Notes: generated by a model from the letters alone, not told the origin. A stretch of 64,000 bases of DNA from an uncultured Elusimicrobiales bacterium (GCA_944324675.1 CALUXE010000003.1:1-64000); one strand, 5' to 3'; positions 45,079-54,202 are shown, counted from the stretch's first letter. Numbers and translations are program-made.

Positions 45079-45671
45079 CAGATTTTCGTTCGGCCTTTTA
45101 AAGAATGGGCCAAAGTAAGTTCGTCCATATAATCAATATGCCCGCCCAAAGGCATACCGTAGCCCAAGCGGCTTATCTTGCCTACAAGGCCGCGCAAAAT
45201 ATCGGCAAGATACAGCGAGGTGCTTTCGCCTTCTGTATCGGGGTTGGTTGCGATAATTACTTCCCGGATTTCCCGCTCGGCATTTTCTATACGGGAAACA
45301 AGTTCCTTAATTTTCAAATCGTCGGCGCCGCGGCCGTCTATAGCGGAAAGCGAGCCGTGCAGAACGTGATATACCCCGTTATAGCTGCCCGTCTTTTCTA
45401 TGGCTTCTATGTCTTTGGGTTCTTCCACCACGCACAAGAGGCTGAAGTCCCGGCTGCTGTCGGAACATATCTCGCAGAGGCTGCCTTCGCTGTAAGAAAA
45501 GCAAATCGGACAGTAATGAACATTTTCCCTCATCTTTAAAAGCGCTTCGGTAAATTCCGCCACTTCGCTTTCGGGCGCCCTCAAAAAATGCAGCGCGAAA
45601 CGCTCCGCCTGGCGCGGCCCGACGCCTTGCAGCCTTCTAAAGCATTTTATCAATCTGTCCAAACTTTTCAT
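45078..45671 (-). CDS. recR: Recombination protein RecR
   Basis: 197 residues, full length. N-terminal HhH (RRLQGVGPRQAERFALHFL), a four-Cys zinc finger (CPICFSYSEGSLCEIC) and a Toprim domain (LLCVVEEPKDIEAIEKTGSYNGVYHVLHG; GHIDYMDELTLAHSLKGR). It loads RecA at gaps with RecO/RecF. The dnaX-recR order is highly conserved. It lies 2 nt after dnaX. Confidence 0.97.
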   Translation of the reverse strand: MKSLDRLIKCFRRLQGVGPRQAERFALHFLRAPESEVAEFTEALLKMRENVHYCPICFSYSEGSLCEICSDSSRDFSLLCVVEEPKDIEAIEKTGSYNGVYHVLHGSLSAIDGRGADDLKIKELVSRIENAEREIREVIIATNPDTEGESTSLYLADILRGLVGKISRLGYGMPLGGHIDYMDELTLAHSLKGRTKI

Positions 45672-45673
45672 TT

Positions 45674-47605
45674 TTATCCGTTTATTATTTGTCCGTCAAA
45701 AATATCCAAAATCTCGTTTACTTTCGGGCTGAGGTCTTCCGTATTCTGAGCATCAAGCGTTTGAATGCCCGAACTGTAATCACCGTCTACGAAAGCTTCT
45801 TCCGCGCTGATTATGTCATCTTTATCTTCCGCCCTGGCGGAAGATCTCGCCTCAACTGGTACGGCTGAAGGCGTTTTCCTCTTTTCGGGTTCGGGGGCGC
45901 TTTCCGTTAAAAAAGAATAATTCTTCTTGGCCGATAAACCAAGTTTAAATTTTATCTTGCAGCCGCATACCCTCAAAGCCGATTTCTCCAAATCGCCCAT
46001 ACGCCCCTGAACAATATCTTTTAAGTAGGCTTCTCTTTCTTTAAAGGTTAATTCCCATTCGTCTTTTTTAGGGAAAGACGCCTGCGCCGCTTTTACAGCT
46101 TCGCCGATAAGAGGGTGTTTTTGCTCCAAATATTCCTTAAATGAGGGCCACACTTCTAACGGAGAAGAAAAATCCAAAGGATTTAATTTGGCATGCGCCT
46201 CCGACGAGTTCTTTTCTTCGCGAGGCTCGACTTTTGCTTCAGCCTCGGCAGGATAGGTATAGCCTTTCGCCTCGGAAGAAGACTCTTTTCTTAGCGCCTC
46301 GGCCGCTTTAGGCATAGCGGGCGCGTCGGAGCTAAAAATTTCTTTTTTGATTTCGTCAAAACTTTTGGCTTTGCTTATAGGTTCCGCACCAGACGAGTCA
46401 GACAACTCTTTTAGGCTTTTTTTTTCCGATTCGCAGGCCGCGGCGCCGTTTTCCACCGCTTCCAAACGGGCGATTAGCGCGTCTATGTCTATGCTGTTTT
46501 GCATAACGGTAAACAAACCTACTTCCGCCGCCAAGGCGGGCGTATCCGAGAATTTAACCTCGTCGGTCAATTTGGATATTTTGCGCGTCAAAGCCGCTAT
46601 ATGGGTGGGCGTGGTTTTTTTTAGAATTTCTTTCGCGCCGGGATAAGGCTCTTTGCCGCTGTTAAGAGAAAGATAAAAAATCTCGCCAAACGCGTTTTTT
46701 ACGTCTTTAAGCAAACTAAGCGAGTCAAAACCCTCAGTCCTTACCTTTTCAAACACGCCGTGCAGGCGCGCCGCGTCTTTATTTATTATGGCCTCCACGC
46801 AATCCTTAACCAAATCCTGCGGCAAAATGCCCAGCATCTGCGAGACTAATTCCTTATTTACTTTACCGCCGGAAAAGGCTATCGCCCTATCAAAAATCGT
46901 TAGCGCGTCCCTTAAAGCGCCGCCCGCGCTTTTGGCTATTATAGCAGCGGCCTCTTCGTCAAGCTCTATATTTTCAGCGCCCGCCAAATCCATCAGATGG
47001 GAGGATATTTCCTCTTCCGTTATCGGTTTGAAACGGAAAGTCTGACAGCGTGAGGATATCGTTAAAGGCACTTTATGCAGTTCGGTAGTCGCCAAGATGA
47101 ATACAACGTGGGCGGGCGGTTCCTCAATAGTCTTGAGCAAAGCGTTAAAAGACGAAGAGGAAAGCATATGGACTTCGTCCAAGATAAAGACTTTGTATCT
47201 GTCTCGGCCCGCGGCCAAAGCGACGGTGTCTATTATGGCTTCGCGTACTTTTTCCACCTGCGTATTGCTCGCCGCGTCAAGCTCCAAGACGTCCATATCG
47301 CTAGAGGAAGCAATCTCCAGGCATTGCGGACATTTCCCGCACGGGGTTGCCGTCGGTTTATCATTGCCTTCGCCAGTGCAGTTTAACGCTTTGGCCAAGA
47401 TTCTGGCCGTAGTAGTTTTCCCGCAGCCGCGCGGCCCGTAAAACAGATACGCGTGCGCTATCCTGCCGGACTTTATCGCGTTTTTAAGAGTGGTAGATAC
47501 GCTTTCCTGCCCGACGACTTCCTCAAAGCTCTGAGGCCTGTATTTGTTGGCCAAGCTTATATAGCCGCTTTTGCCTGAAGATAAAGTTTCTTCTGTCATT
47601 GCCAT
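45674..47605 (-). CDS. dnaX: DNA polymerase III subunits gamma/tau
   Basis: 643 residues. AAA+ clamp-loader core: YRPQSFEEVVGQESV, Walker A GPRGCGKTT (about 55-63), zinc module CGKCPQCLEI, Walker B ILDEVHML and SRC sensor. A long charged linker (about 370-500) and a C-terminal tau region follow. No slippery frameshift site was searched for. I keep the ATG at 47605, with a -10 box 6 nt upstream; a second ATG two codons in is also possible. First gene of dnaX-recR-comEC. Confidence 0.97.
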   Translation of the reverse strand: MAMTEETLSSGKSGYISLANKYRPQSFEEVVGQESVSTTLKNAIKSGRIAHAYLFYGPRGCGKTTTARILAKALNCTGEGNDKPTATPCGKCPQCLEIASSSDMDVLELDAASNTQVEKVREAIIDTVALAAGRDRYKVFILDEVHMLSSSSFNALLKTIEEPPAHVVFILATTELHKVPLTISSRCQTFRFKPITEEEISSHLMDLAGAENIELDEEAAAIIAKSAGGALRDALTIFDRAIAFSGGKVNKELVSQMLGILPQDLVKDCVEAIINKDAARLHGVFEKVRTEGFDSLSLLKDVKNAFGEIFYLSLNSGKEPYPGAKEILKKTTPTHIAALTRKISKLTDEVKFSDTPALAAEVGLFTVMQNSIDIDALIARLEAVENGAAACESEKKSLKELSDSSGAEPISKAKSFDEIKKEIFSSDAPAMPKAAEALRKESSSEAKGYTYPAEAEAKVEPREEKNSSEAHAKLNPLDFSSPLEVWPSFKEYLEQKHPLIGEAVKAAQASFPKKDEWELTFKEREAYLKDIVQGRMGDLEKSALRVCGCKIKFKLGLSAKKNYSFLTESAPEPEKRKTPSAVPVEARSSARAEDKDDIISAEEAFVDGDYSSGIQTLDAQNTEDLSPKVNEILDIFDGQIING

Positions 47606-47611
47606 ACCATT

Positions 47612-47639
47612 ATGATATTAAATTAAAATTCCTTTTCAA
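47612..47639 (-). promoter_or_regulatory. dnaX promoter for a leaderless transcript
   Basis: TTGAAA (47634-47639), a 16-nt spacer and TATCAT (47612-47617) on the minus strand. The -10 is exactly 6 nt from the dnaX ATG and no Shine-Dalgarno is present. Confidence 0.6.
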
Positions 47640-47697
47640 ACCGATTAAGCACAAAAAAGATACGCCGCAAAGCGCATAACGGCCAAGCGACAAATTT

Positions 47698-48375
47698 TTA
47701 ACTGTGCAGATAGGCGGGGTCTATCAAGCCGGGTATCAGCTGGGCGATACCCTGTATCACAAACTGCACCGCGATGGCGCAAAGTATCAAACCCATAGTT
47801 CTGGAAACTATCTGCATACCGTTATTCTTAAGTATTCTAAATACCCAGCGCGACATATACAAAGCCAAACCTATCACAAAGCACGCCGCCGCCAAGGCAA
47901 ATATCATTCCCACCACGGTAATAAAATTATGCGGCTTTTGCGCATACAATATAACCGTAGTTATCGCGCCCGGTCCGGCGAATATCGGCATAGCCAAAGG
48001 GACTATCAAACTGCTTAAGCGTTCCGTCGCCTGTTTGAAAGAATTGGCCGTGGTGGCTTTCGTTTCCAAGCCCTCATTGTCGAACTTCGGCTTGCCGTGC
48101 AGCATGCGGAACCCTATCGTCATAATGAGTATTCCCCCCGCTATTCTGAAGGCGGGTATGCTTATCCCGAACAAGCTTAAAAACGGCTGCCCTATAAAAA
48201 AGAAAAACGCGCAGATAATGAATATCGACAAAGCCAAAAGTTTGGCGATATTCTTCTGTACGTCCGTGGAATCTTGGTTTACGTGTTCGAGGTATATCGG
48301 CACATTGCCGATGGGGTTCAATATGGCCAGCACAGCTATAAAGAAGTTTAATATTAAAGGAAAATCTATCGACAT
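47698..48375 (-). CDS. MarC family integral membrane protein
   Basis: 225 residues, six predicted membrane helices. Conserved MarC segments are AILNPIGNVPIYLEH near the start, GIPAFRIAGGILIMTIGFRML and VPLAMPIFAGPGAITTVIL. The function of the family is unknown despite its name. It starts 19 nt after tRNA-Val on the same strand, so the two are probably one transcript. AAGG lies 7 nt before the ATG. Confidence 0.93.
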   Translation of the reverse strand: MSIDFPLILNFFIAVLAILNPIGNVPIYLEHVNQDSTDVQKNIAKLLALSIFIICAFFFFIGQPFLSLFGISIPAFRIAGGILIMTIGFRMLHGKPKFDNEGLETKATTANSFKQATERLSSLIVPLAMPIFAGPGAITTVILYAQKPHNFITVVGMIFALAAACFVIGLALYMSRWVFRILKNNGMQIVSRTMGLILCAIAVQFVIQGIAQLIPGLIDPAYLHS

Positions 48376-48394
48376 TTTTTTGCCTTTTATAATA

Positions 48395-48466
48395 TGGGCA
48401 GTACAGGGTTCGAACCTGTGACCTTCCGCGTGTGAGGCGGACGCGCTACCACTGCGCCAACTGCCC
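48395..48466 (-). tRNA. tRNA-Val (CAC)
   Basis: 72 nt on the minus strand. Acceptor GGGCAGT/ACTGCCC, anticodon arm TCCGC-CTCACAC-GCGGA with anticodon CAC, and T-arm ACAGGTTCGAACCTGT. No encoded CCA. Its D-arm block is also found in the tRNA-like sequence upstream of rplM. Confidence 0.96.
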
Positions 48467-48602
48467 GTACTTACTTTAAAAGCTGTAAGTTATTAAATAT
48501 ATTTTACCATAAATATAGAACCCTTTCCATATTCCGCTTTTTGCAAAAAACCCCTTTTTGCCGTATATTATTATGCGTACGGCGGAGCATTTCTTTTATT
48601 TA

Positions 48603-48608
48603 TATAAT
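48603..48608 (+). promoter_or_regulatory. uvrB -10 box for a leaderless transcript
   Basis: Consensus TATAAT exactly 6 nt before the uvrB ATG at 48615. There is no Shine-Dalgarno and no convincing -35. Confidence 0.6.
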
Positions 48609-48614
48609 TATGTT

Positions 48615-50633
48615 ATGGGTATATTCAAATTACATTCCCCCTTTCGGCCTTCAGGAGACCAGCCCAAAGCCATAGAGCGGCTTGCCGACAATATAAAAAA
48701 CGGCGTCGCCCGCCAGACTTTGCTCGGCGTTACAGGTTCCGGCAAGACTTTTACAATGGCGAATGTAATTGAAAGACTGGAAAGACCGGTATTGATAATG
48801 TCGCCCAACAAAGTATTGGCGGCGCAGCTTTACAGCGAATTTAAACAATTTTTCCCGGAAAACGCAGTGGAATATTTTATTTCCTATTACGACTACTACC
48901 AACCCGAAGCTTATATCCCCCAAACCGATTTGTATATAGAAAAAGACGCCGCCATAAACGACCATATAGAAAAATTGCGCCTCAAAGCGACGAATTCCCT
49001 TTTAAGCAGAAAAGACACTATAGTCGTCGCTTCGGTTTCTTCCATTTACAATATAGGCTCGCCGGAAAGTTTCCAAAAACTTAGGATACATCTTAAAATA
49101 GGGGAAAATCTTACCAGAACCGATTTCACCAAGCACCTTATCAAGATACAATACGAACGCAACGAAACGGAATTTATACAAGGCAATTTTAGGATAAGAG
49201 GCCCGTTTGTGGACGTCTTTCCGCCCTATTCGCAAAACGCTCTGCGGGTTAAGATAGAAGGCCCTATAATCAAATCCATACAAGAAATACACCCGATTAC
49301 CGGCGATGCGGTAAACGAAATCGAGGAAGTCTGGCTTTCCCCCGCAAAGCAGTTTGTATCCGAAGACGAAAAAATGGAGGAAGCGCTTAACTCCATACGT
49401 TTGGAATGCGCCGAGCGCGTAAAATTTTTCGAGCAGTCAAACAAACTTGTGCAAGCGCAACGCATAAAACAGCGCACCGCTTACGATTTGGAAATGCTGG
49501 AACAAACGGGCTTTTGCCCCGGTATAGAGAACTATTCCCGCCAGCTGGAGCTTCGCGCGCCCGGCAGCAGGCCGAACTGTCTGTTTGACTATTTCAAACG
49601 ATATGACGATTTTATCGTATTTATAGACGAATCGCACGTGGCCGTCCCGCAAATCCGCGGCATGTACAACGGCGACAGAGCCAGGAAGCAAATGCTTATA
49701 GACTTCGGGTTCCGCCTGCCCAGCGCCTTGGATAACAGGCCGCTGCGCTTTGACGAATTTGAAAGCCTGCTGCCTTCCACCGTTTTCGTGTCCGCCACGC
49801 CCGGCCCTTATGAGTTAAGCATAAGCGGCAATAATATAGTGGAACAAATAATCCGTCCTACGGGCCTAGTCGATCCGCCCGTAAAACTTCTGCCCGCGGA
49901 AGGCCAAATACACGATTTGCTCTTGCGCATAGAAGACAAAACTAGAAAGAAGCAAAGAACCTTGGTGCTAGCGCTCACAAAAAAGACGGCGGAAGATCTT
50001 TCCGTTTACCTTTTGGAAAAGGGCGTAAAAGCGAGATATCTGCACAGCGATATAGATTCCTTGGAGAGGATAGAAATCCTTAAAGATTTTTCGCGCGGCG
50101 CTTTCGACGTATTGGTCGGCATAAACCTATTAAGGGAAGGCATCGACATTCCACAAGTGGGCTTGGTAGCCATACTGGAAGCGGACAACGAAGGGTTTTT
50201 AAGGAACCAAACGACTTTAATACAAATCGCGGGGCGCGCGGCGAGGAACGTGGACGGGGAAGTCTTGCTGTATGCTCAAAGGGAAACCCCCTCCATAAAA
50301 TACGCCTTGGCCGAAATGGACCGCAGGCGCGCCTTGCAGCAGGCCTATAACAAAGAACATAATATCCAACCTAAAACCATACAGAAGGCGGAAGTGGAAC
50401 TTAAAGAGTTTGAACAGGAAAGCCAATCCGGCGCCTTATCTATGATACATACTTTAAGCGAAGTGAGGCCGCAAGCAAAAAATCTGCCTGCTTTAATTAA
50501 AGAAACCGAACGACAAATGCTTGAGGCGGCCGACAATCTTAACTTCGAACTCGCCGCGCAGCTGCGTGACACCCTGTTCGAACTTAAAGACATGGCGGTA
50601 AAAACGCCGAAAAAACTCCGCCAAAAAAGGTAA
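48615..50633 (+). CDS. uvrB: UvrABC system protein B
   Basis: 672 residues. Helicase-like motor: LLGVTGSGKTFTMANVIE (Walker A), the beta-hairpin region YYDYYQPEAYIPQTDLYIEKDA, FIDESHVAVPQIRGMYNGDRARK and VGINLLREGIDIPQVGLVAILEADNEGFLR. A UVR domain (about 630-665) binds UvrC. It verifies DNA damage after UvrA loading. The start is the ATG at 48615, giving the usual FKLHSPFRPSGDQPKAI opening. An upstream frame of 19 residues has no match. Confidence 0.97.
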   Translation: MGIFKLHSPFRPSGDQPKAIERLADNIKNGVARQTLLGVTGSGKTFTMANVIERLERPVLIMSPNKVLAAQLYSEFKQFFPENAVEYFISYYDYYQPEAYIPQTDLYIEKDAAINDHIEKLRLKATNSLLSRKDTIVVASVSSIYNIGSPESFQKLRIHLKIGENLTRTDFTKHLIKIQYERNETEFIQGNFRIRGPFVDVFPPYSQNALRVKIEGPIIKSIQEIHPITGDAVNEIEEVWLSPAKQFVSEDEKMEEALNSIRLECAERVKFFEQSNKLVQAQRIKQRTAYDLEMLEQTGFCPGIENYSRQLELRAPGSRPNCLFDYFKRYDDFIVFIDESHVAVPQIRGMYNGDRARKQMLIDFGFRLPSALDNRPLRFDEFESLLPSTVFVSATPGPYELSISGNNIVEQIIRPTGLVDPPVKLLPAEGQIHDLLLRIEDKTRKKQRTLVLALTKKTAEDLSVYLLEKGVKARYLHSDIDSLERIEILKDFSRGAFDVLVGINLLREGIDIPQVGLVAILEADNEGFLRNQTTLIQIAGRAARNVDGEVLLYAQRETPSIKYALAEMDRRRALQQAYNKEHNIQPKTIQKAEVELKEFEQESQSGALSMIHTLSEVRPQAKNLPALIKETERQMLEAADNLNFELAAQLRDTLFELKDMAVKTPKKLRQKR

Positions 50634-50636
50634 AAT
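50631..50636 (+). promoter_or_regulatory. birA -10 box made from the uvrB stop codon
   Basis: TAAAAT includes the uvrB TAA stop and lies exactly 6 nt before the birA ATG, with no Shine-Dalgarno. It may give a leaderless birA mRNA. Simple read-through from uvrB is the alternative. Confidence 0.4.
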
Positions 50637-50642
50637 TTATAT

Positions 50643-51206
50643 ATGGACTTCAAATTTACCATAAACAGAACAATACTACTTGAAGAAACAACCTCCACCC
50701 AAGATGTGGCAAAAGAGCTTGCGGCTCTTTTCAAAGAGGACAGAATTTTAATAATCACAAAAAGGCAAACCGCGGGGCGCGGCCGCTTTGAAAGAGTTTG
50801 GGAATCAAAAGAAGGAGACTTATATTTCAGCCTTATACTACGCCCCAACGCCAAAACCATGCCTCTTGACCTGCTAAGCATAAAAGCGGGCAGGGCGGTA
50901 GCCCAAACGCTTAAAGACCTTTATAACATCAAAAGCAAAATAAAATTGCCCAACGACGTTTTGGCCTTTGACGGAAAAGACTACAAGAAAATATCCGGCA
51001 TTCTGATAGAAACTTCCGCCCAGGCCGACGGCGGCCTGGATTGGATAGCCTTGGGCATCGGCATAGACACAAATAATACCCCTTCAAAGAAGCTTAACGC
51101 CGCAAGCGTAAAACAACTGACAAAAAAGCAGGCGGACAATCAAGAACTGCTGCAAAAATTTCTGCACAATTTCGCCAAAGAATACGTCAGCTGGAACATG
51201 GCTTGA
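50643..51206 (+). CDS. birA: Biotin--[acetyl-CoA-carboxylase] ligase, minimal form
   Basis: 187 residues, catalytic domain only. Biotinyl-AMP site QTAGRGRFERVWESKEGDLYFSLILRP (GRGR near residue 45), KLPNDVLAFDGKDYKKISGILIE, and IALGIGIDTNN. It lacks the N-terminal DNA-binding HTH and most of the small C-terminal domain, so it is not expected to act as a repressor. It biotinylates carboxylase subunits. 9 nt after uvrB. Confidence 0.9.
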   Translation: MDFKFTINRTILLEETTSTQDVAKELAALFKEDRILIITKRQTAGRGRFERVWESKEGDLYFSLILRPNAKTMPLDLLSIKAGRAVAQTLKDLYNIKSKIKLPNDVLAFDGKDYKKISGILIETSAQADGGLDWIALGIGIDTNNTPSKKLNAASVKQLTKKQADNQELLQKFLHNFAKEYVSWNMA

Positions 51207-51242
51207 TATTTGCGCATGGCAATTTAAACATTACGACAAACA

Positions 51243-51266
51243 AAAAGCCGCCTTGAGGCGGCTTTT
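51243..51266. terminator. Bidirectional terminator between birA and the response regulator
   Basis: AAAAGCCGCC/GGCGGCTTTT (51243-51252/51257-51266) with loop TTGA. A and T runs on both sides make it work in both directions. Confidence 0.88.
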
Positions 51267-51291
51267 CTATATCCGTTTATTTAAAAAGAGA

Positions 51292-51669
51292 TTAAGCGTC
51301 GCCCATAATGCGTTTCACTTTTTCCACCAAAACGCTGGTCCTGAACGGTTTAAGGCAGAAATCTTTTACCTGCGGACTGCCGGTAAACATTTTCTCCGAC
51401 GCTTCCAAAGCGGAAACTATCATTATGGAGGTGCCTTGCAAGTCCTCGTCTTTAGCCATCTCGGCGGCAATAGCCTTTCCGTCATAGCCCGGCAGCATTA
51501 CATCCAACAATACCAAATGCGGCCTTACCTTTCTTATCAAATCAAGGGCATTGCGCCCGTTGTCGCATAGATAAACTTCATACCCGCTGCGGCTTAAGAT
51601 CATATTTAACAATTCAAGGATATCTCTTTCGTCTTCGATAATAACTATCCTTTTCTTTAACTGCGCCAT
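51292..51669 (-). CDS. Single-domain response regulator (CheY-like)
   Basis: 125 residues, one receiver domain and nothing else. Acidic pocket IEDE (about 11-14), phospho-Asp56 in VLLDVMLPG, switch Ser near 86 (IVSAL) and Lys107 in LKPF are all present, so phosphorylation is expected. No output domain and no kinase gene nearby, so its partner is elsewhere. GGGGGAAAT precedes the ATG. Divergent from tilS. Confidence 0.92.
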   Translation of the reverse strand: MAQLKKRIVIIEDERDILELLNMILSRSGYEVYLCDNGRNALDLIRKVRPHLVLLDVMLPGYDGKAIAAEMAKDEDLQGTSIMIVSALEASEKMFTGSPQVKDFCLKPFRTSVLVEKVKRIMGDA

Positions 51670-51711
51670 ATTTCCCCCATGTTGTTAAATTTATATAATT
51701 ATTAAGTAAAT

Positions 51712-51717
51712 TATACT
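51712..51717 (+). promoter_or_regulatory. tilS -10 box
   Basis: TATACT lies 18 nt before the tilS ATG, so a short leader is predicted. Only a weak GGA serves as ribosome binding site. Confidence 0.4.
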
Positions 51718-51735
51718 TTTTTTGGAATAAATTTC

Positions 51736-52479
51736 ATGGATAAAAGCAATTTTCAAGCTACGACCTGGCAAACGCTGATTAAATTTGAGAAGCAAAACGC
51801 GTTCTTCAAGCCTAAAATCGGCGTACTCATAGGGCTTTCGGGCGGAGCAGACTCCGTAGCTTTGGCGCATTTCGTCAAACAGCTCAGCCTAAAAAAGCAA
51901 TTTCCCATCTATGCCTGCCACGTTCACCACGGCCTAAGGGAGGCGGCCGACAAAGACGCCGCTTTCGCCAAAGAGCTGGCTAAAAAATTAGACATCCCTT
52001 TCATTCTAAAAAAAGCAAACGTTAAGGCTTTGGCGAAAAAAGAAAACTTGAGCGTGGAGCACGCCGCCAGGAAAGCCCGCTACGAGGCGCTTGTCCAAGC
52101 GGCTCAAAAATGCGGCTGCAAGCAAATCGCTCTCGCGCATCATCTTGACGACAATGCCGAAACATTCCTCTTAAATATTCTGCGCGGCACCAAAGCCAAA
52201 GGCCTGCTGGGCATTCCCATAAGAAGGCCGCTAGGCAAGCTGGAAATAGTAAGGCCTTTTTTATGCATTACCCGCGCGGAAGTGAACGCTTACATAAAAG
52301 AGCATCAACTTTCTTTCATTAACGACGAAACCAATTCCGACCAGGCTTATACCCGCAACTGGGTGCGCGGCACGCTGCTGCCCCTGTTGGAACAGAAGCA
52401 GCCTCAAATCCGCAAACACATTAACGATATTTCTCAGGATTTATATAAGTATATAGGCCCTAAAACAGCAGATAAATAA
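51736..52479 (+). CDS. tilS: tRNA(Ile)-lysidine synthase, short form
   Basis: 247 residues. PP-loop ATPase motif GLSGGADSVALAHF (about 37-42), HVHHGLREAADKDAAFA, ALAHHLDDNAETFLLNILRG and NDETNSDQAYTRNWVRGTLLP. It places lysidine at the wobble base of tRNA-Ile(CAT) so that it reads ATA. It ends right after the catalytic and linker regions; the C-terminal domains of longer TilS proteins are absent, as in other short forms. The last 20 nt overlap the convergent Yip1-like gene. Confidence 0.93.
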   Translation: MDKSNFQATTWQTLIKFEKQNAFFKPKIGVLIGLSGGADSVALAHFVKQLSLKKQFPIYACHVHHGLREAADKDAAFAKELAKKLDIPFILKKANVKALAKKENLSVEHAARKARYEALVQAAQKCGCKQIALAHHLDDNAETFLLNILRGTKAKGLLGIPIRRPLGKLEIVRPFLCITRAEVNAYIKEHQLSFINDETNSDQAYTRNWVRGTLLPLLEQKQPQIRKHINDISQDLYKYIGPKTADK

Positions 52480-53023
52480 TCAGCGCCAAAGCCGCGCCGC
52501 CGGCCATAAATATACTTAATACCGCCGGCACAAGCGAAAGCACAAGCGTAAAGAAAGTCCTTACCTTGGAAAGGCCGTAAGCCTTGTTCATCATATACAG
52601 GATAAAACAAAGCTGCAAAACCGCCACTATTACTACCGCAAAGCCTTTAAGCACGGCCAAGGCCGGCAAAGCCGCCTGCATTAAAGCGAAGCTGACCAAA
52701 AGCGTCAAAGAAAACTGCGAAAGCCCTATAAGCGTAAACAAACCCGCCGCACTGCCTTTGCCCGTAGAAAGCTCCAACAGCAAATGCGCGCTTGAGGCCA
52801 CAAAAAATCCTATACATATATCGGCAAGCAATACCCCGAAAAACGCAAAGGTAAAACCGAAATTGCTCATTCCGCCCGCACCCAAAGCCAGCATTATCAT
52901 TATGCTTAAAGAGCCCGTAACATAACCCAAAAACGCCATAAACAGCGAGCGCGTTTTTATTATGTCGTCAACGGCCTTGGAAGGCTCCGTGACAAAATCG
53001 TAAACCGTATTGATAAAATTCAT
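52460..53023 (-). CDS. Yip1-domain-like integral membrane protein
   Basis: 187 residues with about five membrane helices after an N-terminal amphipathic stretch (INTVYDFVTEPSKAVDDIIKTRS). This opening and the spacing of hydrophobic segments resemble bacterial Yip1/DUF proteins of unknown function. It lies 9 nt after sppA, so probably cotranscribed, and overlaps the 3' end of tilS tail to tail. Confidence 0.55.
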   Translation of the reverse strand: MNFINTVYDFVTEPSKAVDDIIKTRSLFMAFLGYVTGSLSIMIMLALGAGGMSNFGFTFAFFGVLLADICIGFFVASSAHLLLELSTGKGSAAGLFTLIGLSQFSLTLLVSFALMQAALPALAVLKGFAVVIVAVLQLCFILYMMNKAYGLSKVRTFFTLVLSLVPAVLSIFMAGGAALALIIYLLF

Positions 53024-53032
53024 AGAACCGCC

Positions 53033-54103
53033 TTAATACGTCCACAGATACGAAACTTTCGGAGTGGTAAAATCCTCTATCTTGGAAGAAATCCCCAATT
53101 TGTTTTCCATAGAAGCGCCGCTCATAAAAATCAATTCCATGAAATTATTCGGCCGAACGCCTACCAATTTAATGTCTTTTATTCCCGTCAGCTCCGACAA
53201 CAACACTTGAGCCGTTTCCTCCCCGCCCAAAGCGTCTATCATACCTATTTCCTTGGCGCGGGCGCCGGTAAAAACCCGTCCGTCGGCGTATATCGGCAGC
53301 ATTTGCTCGTCCACATTCGGGCGGCCCTGTTTAACCGCTTGGTAAAATTGCTGATAAGTTTCGTTTATCATTTCCTGCAATAAAGCGATTTCCTCTTCCG
53401 TCATCGGGCGGTAGGCGGACCCTATATCCTTATGCTTGCCCGATTTTACTGGCGTAACCTTTATACCAAGCTTGTCAAACAAACCCTCTATATTGTTGGC
53501 CTGCATAATTACGCCTATGGAGCCCGTCATCGTACCGGGCTGGGCGACTATTTTGTCCGCCGCCATAGCGATGTAAAATCCGCCGCTTGCCGCGACGTCC
53601 CTAAACAAAGCGACTACGGGTTTATTCTTGGATTTAAAAAATAAAATCGAATTGTAAATATCCTGCACGGCGGCCACCGTTCCGCCGGGCGAATTTATAT
53701 CCAGCAAGAGCGCTTTTACTTCCTTTTTATCGGCAAGCTCCCTTATCCTCTTGGATATGGCCGAAGCGCTGTTTTGTTTGGAGAAAAATCCATTGTCGCC
53801 GCCTTCTTGTATTACGCCCCTTATTTTTACCACCGCTGCGCCTTCTTCCGTAGAGAGCTTTTTAAACAAGGACTCTCCCCTCCCGGCGGAGGCCGTCCCT
53901 CCCGTTTGGCCGATGGCGGCCAAACGAACAGTTTTGCCGGGCGTAAGCGCCAAATACAATCCGCTGATCATAGACAAAGTAAAAACCGCGGTTAAAACTG
54001 TCAGCCAAATCTTTATGGCGCGGCCTTCTTTTTTGGTCTTCGCCTCTTTAGGCTGTTCTTCCGCCGGCAGAGCCTGAAGCGGATTCTCTTTATTATCTTC
54101 CAT
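53033..54103 (-). CDS. sppA: Signal peptide peptidase SppA
   Basis: 356 residues. A charged cytoplasmic N-terminus (1-33), one membrane anchor (about 34-58) and a periplasmic S49 protease domain. The catalytic Ser is in DVAASGGFYIAMAADKIVAQPGTMTGSIGVI and the Lys in VKSGKHKDIGSAYRPMTEEE. It degrades cleaved signal peptides. The start is the ATG at 54103 (GGGGG 8-9 nt upstream). Two ATGs further up precede this site. A TATAAT at 54155-54160 (minus) is a likely -10. Confidence 0.93.
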   Translation of the reverse strand: MEDNKENPLQALPAEEQPKEAKTKKEGRAIKIWLTVLTAVFTLSMISGLYLALTPGKTVRLAAIGQTGGTASAGRGESLFKKLSTEEGAAVVKIRGVIQEGGDNGFFSKQNSASAISKRIRELADKKEVKALLLDINSPGGTVAAVQDIYNSILFFKSKNKPVVALFRDVAASGGFYIAMAADKIVAQPGTMTGSIGVIMQANNIEGLFDKLGIKVTPVKSGKHKDIGSAYRPMTEEEIALLQEMINETYQQFYQAVKQGRPNVDEQMLPIYADGRVFTGARAKEIGMIDALGGEETAQVLLSELTGIKDIKLVGVRPNNFMELIFMSGASMENKLGISSKIEDFTTPKVSYLWTY

Positions 54104-54172
54104 CAAAAACGCCCCCATCAAAGGTCAATCTTAATTAAATGTCCGTCAACTTTAATTATATCAATAAAATGA

Positions 54173-54178
54173 TACAAT
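54173..54178 (+). promoter_or_regulatory. dap operon extended -10 box
   Basis: TGATACAAT has its hexamer TACAAT at 54173-54178. GGGAGG follows just before the dapA ATG. No good -35 is visible. It is divergent from sppA. Confidence 0.5.
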
Positions 54179-54202
54179 TTACTTAAACAAATGGGAGGGC
54201 TT

